From NCBI GenBank assembly GCA_030040515.1, contig JASHTO010000400.1, positions 1-10,890 on the forward strand: a DNA stretch of 10,890 bases, written 5' to 3'. A model generated the notes under the pieces. It worked only from the letters and a program-made list of their open reading frames with translations, ran no database searches and was not told where the DNA came from. Position 1 is the stretch's first letter, and the number at the start of each line of letters is the position of its first letter. The translations under genes were made by a program, and so were the position numbers. The stretch comes from Terriglobia bacterium (GTDB lineage: Bacteria > Acidobacteriota > Terriglobia > UBA7540). Of the stretch, positions 5,611 to 10,890 are shown piece by piece.

Positions 5611-7785
5611 TTGATTAAGAAGCTCGTATTTATTCTGGCTGCAGCAAGCCTCTGCTCCGCCTCCTTCGCCGCTGACAATTCCGATGTGGCCCGCTGGGAG
5701 AGCGAGGCTAAGAATGTCACCATCATCCGCGATAATTGGGGAATCGCGCATGTCTACGGCAATACCGACGCCGATGCAGTTTTCGGCGTGGAATACGCGC
5801 AGGCGGAGGACGATTTCAATCGCGTTGAAGCCAATTACATCAACGCCCTCGGTCGGCTGGCGGAGGACGAGGGCGAGTCCAAGATTTACCAGGACCTGCG
5901 CATGAAGTTGTTTATCGATCCCGAAGCGCTGAAGGACGAATACGCGCAAAGCCCGGATTGGCTTGCGGCGCTCATGAACGCCTTTGCCGACGGATTGAAC
6001 TACTATCTCTACAAGCATCCGGAAGTGCAACCGCGCGTCATCAAGCATTTTGAGCCGTGGATGGCGCTCAGCTTCACGGAAGGGAGCATCGGAGGCGACA
6101 TTGAGCACGTCAACCTCAGTCGGCTCGCGGCATTCTATGGCCATGAGCCGATGGCTCAGGTGGAGACGCCGAATCAGGAGGAGATGCGCGAAGCGTCCGG
6201 CTCAAACGGTATCGCTCTTGCCTCGTCGATCACCAAAGGGCACCACGCCCTGCTGCTCATCAATCCCCACACGTCTTTTTATTTCCGCTCGGAGCTCCAG
6301 ATGGCCAGCGATGAAGGGCTGGACGCCTATGGGGCAGTGACCTGGGGACAATTCTTCACCTATCAGGGATTCAATCCGCATTGCGGTTGGATGCACACCA
6401 CGAGCGGCGTCAACGACATCAGCTATTATCTCGAGACGGTCGAGAAAAAAGACGATCACTACTTCTACAGATATGGAGACAGAGAACTTCCAGCCATCGC
6501 GGAAGAGATCAGCATTCCCTACAAGACCGCCCAGGGGATGGCGGAAAAGAAATTCATTGTTTATCGCACCCAGCACGGCCCCGTAATCGGTGAACAAAAC
6601 GGAAAATGGCTGACGGTGAGAATGATGCAGGAGCACATCAAAGCGCTCACGCAGTCTTATTCGCGCACCAAGGCGACGGACTATCGGTCGTTCCGCCAGA
6701 CCATGGAGTTGCACACCAATTCCTCCAACAACACGATTTACGCCGATTCCGACGGCGAAATCGCCTATTTTCATGCCAATTTTATCCCCCGTCGCGACCC
6801 GCAATTTGACTGGACGAGGCCCGTGGATGGGAGCAATCCGGCGACCGACTGGGGTCCGCTCCTTACCGTGGATGAATCGCCCCACCTGCTGGATCCCAAG
6901 AGCGGCTGGCTCTATAACTCGAACGACGCGCCATGGTCGGCGGCCGGGCCGGGCAGCTTGAACAAGGACGATTTTCCGAGCTATGTCGAGACGGGGGGAG
7001 AATCGGCGCGCGGGTTGCACGCCATCCGGCTTCTTAGCGGCAAGAAAAATTTCACACTCGATTCGCTGATTCGCGCCGCCTTCGACAGTTACCTGCCGTG
7101 GTTCGAGCGCGCCATGCCCGCGCTCATCAAGGCCTGGGACGCGGCGCCCGAAACGAATCCCCTGAAAGCCAAGCTGGCGGGCCAAATTGACCTGTTGCGC
7201 GCCTGGGATTATCGCTGGGGTGTGGACTCCGTGCCCACCTCGCTCGCAGTGTTTTGGGGTGAAGATATCGGCCGGCACGTCCGCGACGATGCGCGGCGCG
7301 CCGATATGCCCATTTACGACTACGTGGGCAGCAAAGCGCCTGCCGACTTACTTCTGCAATCGCTGGCAGCCGCATCCGGTCGGCTGACGAGCGACTTCGG
7401 CACGTGGAAAACTCCCTGGGGAGATATCAACCGCTTCCAGCGCCTCAGCGATGACATTGCGCCCCACTTCGACGACTCAAAACCCAGCATTCCTGTGCCA
7501 TTTACCTATTCGAATTGGGGGTCCCTCGCGTCATTTTCCGCCCACGCCTACCCCGGGACGAAGAAGTGGTACGGAAACAGCGGCAACAGTTTCGTCGCCG
7601 CCGTGGAATTCGGACCAACCGTGCGCGCCAGGGCGATTACAGTGGGCGGCGAGAGTGGGAACCCCGCTTCACCGCATTTCGATGATGAAGCGGTGCGCTA
7701 CAGCACCGGCAATCTCCGCAACGTATATTTCTATCGCTCGCAACTCTACGGGCACACGGAGCGGAAATACCACCCGGGAGAGTAG
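5611..7785 (+). CDS. Secreted penicillin-acylase family Ntn hydrolase (AHL/aculeacin-acylase-like)
   Basis: This encodes a 724-residue precursor. Residues 1-20 are a Sec signal peptide (IKKLVFILAAASLCSASFA, cut near A20/A21), pointing to a periplasmic or secreted enzyme. Family features in order are RDNWGIAHVYG (40-50) and the alpha chain to about 170. Then comes the self-cleavage site G197/S198 in SGSNGIAL, where S198 becomes the N-terminal nucleophile of the beta chain. NPH follows with H220 at beta position 23, as in PvdQ-type acylases. A YNSND segment (435-439) carries the likely oxyanion Asn, and a C-terminal GNSFVAAVEFG precedes GGESGNPASPHFDD. The enzyme hydrolyses an amide bond to a fatty or aromatic acyl group; the substrate could be an N-acyl homoserine lactone, a lipopeptide or a beta-lactam. 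TTG 5611 is the start: TAG lies in frame at 5599-5601, AGAAGG precedes it, and no other start would keep the signal peptide. Confidence 0.9.
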   Translation: MIKKLVFILAAASLCSASFAADNSDVARWESEAKNVTIIRDNWGIAHVYGNTDADAVFGVEYAQAEDDFNRVEANYINALGRLAEDEGESKIYQDLRMKLFIDPEALKDEYAQSPDWLAALMNAFADGLNYYLYKHPEVQPRVIKHFEPWMALSFTEGSIGGDIEHVNLSRLAAFYGHEPMAQVETPNQEEMREASGSNGIALASSITKGHHALLLINPHTSFYFRSELQMASDEGLDAYGAVTWGQFFTYQGFNPHCGWMHTTSGVNDISYYLETVEKKDDHYFYRYGDRELPAIAEEISIPYKTAQGMAEKKFIVYRTQHGPVIGEQNGKWLTVRMMQEHIKALTQSYSRTKATDYRSFRQTMELHTNSSNNTIYADSDGEIAYFHANFIPRRDPQFDWTRPVDGSNPATDWGPLLTVDESPHLLDPKSGWLYNSNDAPWSAAGPGSLNKDDFPSYVETGGESARGLHAIRLLSGKKNFTLDSLIRAAFDSYLPWFERAMPALIKAWDAAPETNPLKAKLAGQIDLLRAWDYRWGVDSVPTSLAVFWGEDIGRHVRDDARRADMPIYDYVGSKAPADLLLQSLAAASGRLTSDFGTWKTPWGDINRFQRLSDDIAPHFDDSKPSIPVPFTYSNWGSLASFSAHAYPGTKKWYGNSGNSFVAAVEFGPTVRARAITVGGESGNPASPHFDDEAVRYSTGNLRNVYFYRSQLYGHTERKYHPGE

Positions 7786-7793
7786 GAGGATTC

Positions 7794-8486
7794 ATGGACT
7801 CTACCACTGCAAAGAAAACTCCGAGGGTTCTGGTGATCGACGTGGGCGGAACGCACGTCAAAGTGCTGGCTACGGGCCAGCACGAGAAGCGGGAGATGGT
7901 TTCCGACACTGAAATGACGCCCGCCAAGATGGTCCGCGACGTGAAGGAGATCACCAAGGACTGGAAGTACGACGTGATTTCCATCGGTTATCCCGGGCCG
8001 GTGGTCCATGGCCGACCCTTGCGCGAGCCGTTCAATCTCGGCCGCGGCTGGGTAGGTTTTGATTTTGCCAAGGCCTTCGGCTGCCCGGTCAAGACGATCA
8101 ACGATGCGGCCATGCAGGCACTGGGAAGCTATGAGGGCGGGCGCATGCTCTTTCTCGGCCTGGGGACCGGACTCGGCTCCGCGCTAATCATCGAGGGAGA
8201 ATTGGAGCCGATGGAGCTTGCGCATCTACCCTACAAAAAAAAGACCTACGAGGATTACCTGGGAATCCGCGGGCTCGAGCGCCTGGGCAAAAAGAAATGG
8301 CGGCGCTACGTTGCCGAGATCACAGAAGAATTAAAAGCTGCGCTGGGCGCGGAATACGTAGTGCTGGGTGGAGGAAATTCCAAAAAGCTGAAGGATTTGC
8401 CTCCAGGCGCACGGCTCGGGGACAATGAGAATGCCTTTGTTGGGGGATTTCGGATGTGGGAAAAGGCGAAACCCGCGCAGACATGA
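7794..8486 (+). CDS. ROK-family kinase, polyphosphate-glucokinase-like
   Basis: This is a 230-residue protein of the ROK/actin-fold sugar kinase group. Motifs are phosphate-1 (VIDVGGTHVK, 14-23), the catalytic Asp104 in TINDAAMQALG, phosphate-2 (FLGLGTGLGSAL, 120-131), ELAHLPY (141-147) where ROK proteins usually have ExGH, and the late VVLGGGNSKKL (189-199). The short length, the lack of an N-terminal DNA-binding domain and the lack of the Cys-rich zinc motif of classical ROK repressors and kinases resemble polyphosphate-dependent glucokinases. Glucose phosphorylation by ATP or polyphosphate is therefore the likely reaction, acting in the cytoplasm. A strong TAGGAGGA overlaps the acylase stop codon, and only 8 nt separate the genes, so they are cotranscribed. 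The donor (ATP or polyphosphate) is not decidable from sequence. Confidence 0.82.
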   Translation: MDSTTAKKTPRVLVIDVGGTHVKVLATGQHEKREMVSDTEMTPAKMVRDVKEITKDWKYDVISIGYPGPVVHGRPLREPFNLGRGWVGFDFAKAFGCPVKTINDAAMQALGSYEGGRMLFLGLGTGLGSALIIEGELEPMELAHLPYKKKTYEDYLGIRGLERLGKKKWRRYVAEITEELKAALGAEYVVLGGGNSKKLKDLPPGARLGDNENAFVGGFRMWEKAKPAQT

Positions 8487-8537
8487 CCTCCTTCTTACAC
8501 CAGCGTCTCGGGCAAAATGTCCTCTCGAATCCTTGCG

Positions 8538-8567
8538 TTGCCTACCAATCTTATTTGGTTTTATGAT
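8538..8567 (+). promoter_or_regulatory. Possible sigma-70-type promoter for the aspartic protease gene
   Basis: TTGCCT (8538-8543) and TATGAT (8562-8567) are separated by 18 nt in a locally AT-rich stretch, with the protease ribosome binding site GAGGA only about 8 nt after the -10 box. The -10 matches consensus at five of six positions and the -35 at four. Transcription would start close to the binding site, leaving a very short leader. It is a pattern match only. Confidence 0.35.
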
Positions 8568-8585
8568 AGAAAAACGAGGAAAGCT

Positions 8586-8948
8586 ATGGGACTTACTCAC
8601 GTAACTGTTACCTTGAAAGCTTTGGGAAGTACGGCAGGCAATTATGAAGCCGACTTCCTGGTCGACACCGGAGCAACGGATTGTCTGGCCCCGGCTGGTA
8701 TGCTTCGGCAGATTCAAGTGCAGCCTGTGGGAACAATGGTATATGAACTGGCGGACGGGTCGAAGCAAGAATACCCATTTGGTTTGGTCGAAATCCGATT
8801 TATGGGAGAAATAACCGCGGGTCGGGTGATTTTCGGCCCCGAAAATGTAGAGCCTATCCTCGGAGTCACGGCCCTTGAGTCAGTTGGAATCACCATCGAC
8901 CCCGCCAATCGCACATTGAAACGACTTCCCGCAATTCCGCTCAAGTAG
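8586..8948 (+). CDS. Retropepsin-like clan AA aspartic protease
   Basis: This is a small protein of 120 residues, the length of a single retropepsin lobe, so it would act as a homodimer. The catalytic motif is D27-T-G-A in FLVDTGATD, followed by an LADG flap-like segment, and later the hydrophobic-hydrophobic-Gly signature ILG (91-93) in ILGVTALESVGITIDP, typical of bacterial and archaeal stand-alone aspartic proteases. There is no signal peptide, so a cytoplasmic location is expected. The physiological substrate is unknown. I chose ATG 8586 because GAGGA lies 6 nt upstream and the domain starts at once; the longer in-frame ATG at 8517 adds 23 residues unlike the family. The gene and its upstream region look AT-richer than neighbouring genes. 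Its stop codon lies 5 nt from the end of the oppositely oriented kinase remnant. Confidence 0.85.
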   Translation: MGLTHVTVTLKALGSTAGNYEADFLVDTGATDCLAPAGMLRQIQVQPVGTMVYELADGSKQEYPFGLVEIRFMGEITAGRVIFGPENVEPILGVTALESVGITIDPANRTLKRLPAIPLK

Positions 8949-8953
8949 TTTTT

Positions 8954-9212
8954 TTACCGTTCAAGTACTCCGAACCGATCCGCCCCCATTGAACTGCCTT
9001 GCATCACAAAGGGCTCAATATTTCGGGCTTTGGTGTAGGCTTTGACGACTTTGCGAAAGGCTGCGTCGGCGCCTTTCCTGCCGAGAATGGCCACGGTTCC
9101 GCCCGCGCCGCCTCCCGTGACTTTGGCTCCGTATAATCCCTCGCCGACGCCCTGCTCACGAACCAGATCCACCAGCAGGTCCGTTGCCTCGTTGCCCAGC
9201 CCGCATTCACAG
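8954..9212 (-). pseudogene. GHMP-family sugar kinase, C-terminal remnant (5' end deleted)
   Basis: Reading from about 9212 down to TAA at 8954-8956 gives roughly 85 residues matching the C-terminal end of GHMP kinases of the galactokinase/arabinokinase type: ECGLGNEATDLLVDLV, then the glycine-rich GHMP motif 3 (AKVTGGGAGGTVAIL), and an end with FVMQGSSMGADRFG. The catalytic N-terminal two thirds are absent. Upstream of the cut the frame continues to 9385, but that stretch is antisense to the DeoR remnant and has no kinase features, so no functional start remains. Full-length relatives have about 350-400 residues. The remnant would be non-functional. An assembly error at the junction is the main alternative. 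Confidence 0.72.
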
Positions 9213-9527
9213 GATCTGGTGGGGCCGCAAGTGTACGAAGCACTATCGGGGGTTCGCGCTGATCGGGTAATTTTTGGCGCTGCTGCGGTGTCACTCCAAG
9301 GAGATGTGATGGTGAATAATACCGACGCCCCGCAAGGTCTGGTACGGGCCGGGCGGCAGCGCATTCTGGTGATGGACAGCAGCAAGCTGGGCGTTGAGGC
9401 GCTCTACCGCTTTTGCGAGCTTGGCCAGTGCGACCTGATGATTACCGACGAAGGGGCGAAAGAAGCGGACCTCGAACAGCTCCGCAAGCACGCCAAGATT
9501 ATGGTTGCGCGCGCGGGGGATAGTTGA
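9213..9527 (+). pseudogene. DeoR-family regulator, C-terminal sensor-domain remnant (5' end deleted)
   Basis: From about 9213 to TGA at 9525-9527 the frame encodes roughly 104 residues resembling the C-terminal half of DeoR/GlpR regulators, whose isomerase-like domain senses phosphorylated sugars: DLVGPQVYEALSGVRADRV, then FGAAAVSLQGDV, ILVMDSSKLGVEAL and CDLMITDEG followed by LRKHAKIMVA. The helix-turn-helix domain and the first part of the sensor domain are missing. The same frame runs upstream through DNA antisense to the kinase remnant (an ATG at 9042), producing a Ser/Pro/Arg-rich head that looks meaningless. Divergent from a sugar kinase, the intact gene would have been its likely regulator. 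The remnant cannot bind DNA as encoded. Confidence 0.72.
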
Positions 9528-9840
9528 TTCGCACCTTTCAGCCATGTCGTTCTAATACCGTCACCCTATTCAAACCCGCGCGCCCACATTAAAGTCCGCT
9601 GGACCTAATTCCCAAAATCGGATTTGACTTGACCCCGCAGTTGTGATACCAAAGGGTCATAGTCGAAACGGGCTGCAGCAGGAAGTTAAAGAGGTGTTTT
9701 CTCAGCTTGCCGAGTGATGCTACTGTCACCTATGGCAAGGGAGATTTTCGTTCAGGAAGCACTCATTCGTCCTGCAATCTGAAGAGCGAAGCCGCGTCGA
9801 AGAAGGCTCGACAGCCACGAGATTACTAAGGAGCAAAACC
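9528..9840. other. Intergenic region, 313 nt, no gene seen
   Basis: The region contains no plausible coding frame, tRNA or clear terminator. It holds an imperfect hairpin (9706-9739), a TTGACT at 9624-9629 without a good -10 at proper spacing, a short GTCGA/TCGAC stem near 9796-9812, and the AAGGAG ribosome binding site at about 9828-9833 for the gene at 9841. The length is enough to carry the promoter and leader of that gene, but I cannot place them. Confidence 0.5.
9706..9739 (+). other. Imperfect hairpin upstream of the secreted protein gene
   Basis: CTTGCC (9706-9711) pairs with GGCAAG (9734-9739), and inside it GTGA (9714-9717) pairs with TCAC (9726-9729), separated by a small internal loop. 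No T-tract follows, so it is not an intrinsic terminator. It may be a leader structure of the downstream gene or a chance fold. Confidence 0.25.
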
Positions 9841-10890
9841 ATGCCGAGTAAGGAAATCCGGAAAACCTCCATAGCATTGATTGTGTTGATCGTCGCTTCG
9901 GCGCTCGCCTGGGCCGACAATAAGAAAAGCAGCCCGCCTCCGAAGCCCGCTGCAAAGTCTTCCACGACCACGAAGACGACCACCACGCACACAACAACCA
10001 CGACTCACGCAACAACGACGACGCATACCACCACGGCGAGACCCGGCGGCATGACCACAGCGCACCCCGGCGGCACCATGGCCGGGAGGCCGGGATCAAC
10101 CATGGCGGGCAGGCCGGCAGGCGGAGCGATGCGTGGACCCGCAGGGCACATGACGACGACCCGCACTTTGCCGGGCGGGCGCACGGCTTCCGTTACAACG
10201 CGTGCCAACGGCCGAGTCGCTTCGATTCACGCCAACGGGATGGACATCAACCACGGCATCCACGGCGGACGCACCATAAGATCCGAGCGAAATGGCCGTG
10301 TAATCATGAACGATGGACGGCGTGGCGGCTACGTGCAGCGTCCCTACTTCAGCCGCGGCGGCCGGACATATTACGCCCGCACCTACGTGCGTGACGGACA
10401 CGTTTACTCGCGCGCTTACCGGGGTTACGACTATCACGGCTACCACTACTACGGGTACGTTCCGGACCGCTTCTACCACCCGGGGTTTTACGGCTGGGCT
10501 TATCACCCCTGGATTCACCCGGTCTATTACGGCCCCGCGGTGTGGGGTTGGGCGGGAGCACCGTGGTTTGCGGTTTATCATGGATGGTTCACGCCCTACC
10601 CGGTGTATGCCACCGCCGGGCTTTGGCTTACGGATTACATGATCGCGGCAAACTTGCAGGCCGCCTACCAGGCGGGTGTGGAAGCAGGCCAACAGCAGGC
10701 GATGGCTGCACAGGGTCCGCCTCCGGGCCAACCGGCGCCTCCGCCACCCGCGCCTGGACCAGCGGATAACACCCAGAACACGCAACTGAGCCCGGAAGTG
10801 AAGCAAGCGATTGCCGATGAGGTCCAGGCCCAGCTCGCCGCTGAGCGTGCCGCGGCAGCGGCCACGAATCCTCAACCCGGCGCTCCTGCT
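9841..10890 (+). CDS. Secreted Tyr/Gly/His/Trp-rich protein with Thr-His and Pro-Gly repeats (3' end outside window)
   Basis: The frame is open for 350 residues to the end of the window. ATG 9841 has AAGGAG 7 nt upstream. The N-terminal basic residues, a hydrophobic core and AWA before D26 form a Sec signal peptide. After it come a Thr-rich linker with three KTTTTH-like hexads (45-62), then RPGGTMAG-like octads (67-90 and a degenerate fourth), and a basic Asn/Gly segment (121-160). Next is an aromatic block (164-262) dense in Tyr, Trp, His and Gly, with GFYGWAYHPW and PVYYGPAVWGWAG, closing in LWLTDYMIAANLQAAYQAG. A Pro-rich linker and a charged helix (LSPEVKQAIADEVQAQL) follow. I recall similar secreted proteins of unknown function in Acidobacteria, often continuing into a further domain. 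An envelope or matrix role is a guess. Confidence 0.8.
   Translation, partial: MPSKEIRKTSIALIVLIVASALAWADNKKSSPPPKPAAKSSTTTKTTTTHTTTTTHATTTTHTTTARPGGMTTAHPGGTMAGRPGSTMAGRPAGGAMRGPAGHMTTTRTLPGGRTASVTTRANGRVASIHANGMDINHGIHGGRTIRSERNGRVIMNDGRRGGYVQRPYFSRGGRTYYARTYVRDGHVYSRAYRGYDYHGYHYYGYVPDRFYHPGFYGWAYHPWIHPVYYGPAVWGWAGAPWFAVYHGWFTPYPVYATAGLWLTDYMIAANLQAAYQAGVEAGQQQAMAAQGPPPGQPAPPPPAPGPADNTQNTQLSPEVKQAIADEVQAQLAAERAAAAATNPQPGAPA
9973..10026 (+). repeat. Three 18-nt coding repeats (hexapeptide X-TTTT-H)
   Basis: Codons 45-62 of the secreted protein read KTTTTH, TTTTTH and ATTTTH, placing His at 50, 56 and 62 with a strict six-residue period. At DNA level the units are 18 nt of ACN codons mixed with different third bases, so selection on protein sequence, rather than very recent slippage, seems the better reading. 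Confidence 0.7.
10039..10110 (+). repeat. Three 24-nt coding repeats (octapeptide RPGGTMAG type)
   Basis: Codons 67-90 of the secreted protein read RPGGMTTA, HPGGTMAG and RPGSTMAG, followed by a degenerate RPAGGAMRG. The last two full units are similar at DNA level, consistent with duplication by slippage. They form the flexible linker between the Thr-His repeats and the folded aromatic block. Confidence 0.7.

Noticed and set aside
5596..6144. A 182-residue open frame on the minus strand
   Set aside because: It is antisense to the N-terminal part of the acylase, and the plus-strand signal peptide and family motifs show which strand codes.
6202..7278. A 358-residue open frame on the minus strand
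   Set aside because: It is fully antisense to the conserved acylase gene, is Arg/Gly/Val-rich as expected of a GC-rich shadow frame, and shows no domain or ribosome binding site.
8940..8968. T-run 8949-8955 and the direct repeat TCAAGTA (8941-8947, 8961-8967) as a terminator or insertion boundary
   Set aside because: No hairpin precedes the T-run, and a 7-nt direct repeat alone is weak evidence for an insertion footprint.
9624..9649. TTGACT with TGATAC as a promoter for the secreted protein gene
   Set aside because: The spacing is 14 nt, too short for a standard sigma-70 promoter, and no better -10 is placed correctly.

Overview
The window looks like a chromosomal segment of a GC-rich soil or sediment bacterium, most likely a member of the Acidobacteriota. 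This rests on gene content and repeats, not on a marker gene. The pointers are a DUF1800/DUF1501 pair, a Tyr/Gly/Trp/His-rich secreted protein of a type I associate with that phylum, and intergenic GC-rich palindromes and 7-nt tandem repeats. There is no rRNA, tRNA or CRISPR array.

Layout. At 1-2055 (+) lies the end of a DUF1800 protein followed by a Tat-exported DUF1501 protein, a common pair of unknown biochemical role. At 2102-5406 (-) lies a transport and catabolism block. Read in the direction of transcription it is a DMT/EamA permease, an HpcH/HpaI-type aldolase 14 nt downstream, and then, after a repeat-filled gap of about 260 nt, an MFS transporter. The permease has two compensating frameshifts that scramble one membrane helix. 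At 5611-8486 (+) lies a probable operon: a secreted penicillin-acylase/AHL-acylase-type Ntn hydrolase with a TTG start, and a ROK/polyphosphate-glucokinase-like kinase 8 nt downstream. At 8586-8948 (+) is a small retropepsin-like aspartic protease. At 8954-9527 two gene remnants, a GHMP sugar kinase (-) and a DeoR-type regulator (+), are both cut at one shared point near 9212. The last gene (9841 to beyond the end, +) encodes a secreted low-complexity, aromatic-rich protein.

The aldolase block plausibly imports and cleaves a carboxylic or sugar acid. The acylase and kinase share a transcript, but no common substrate can be read from the sequence. The most notable non-coding material is an 84-bp nested inverted repeat (3445-3528), a perfectly 7-periodic GGG array that starts right after the aldolase stop codon (3592-3622), and two further 7-nt repeats of different sequence (676-703, 5413-5433). 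I did not find a convincing new multi-gene system. The best leads are the repeat elements, the double-truncation junction and the frameshift pair.
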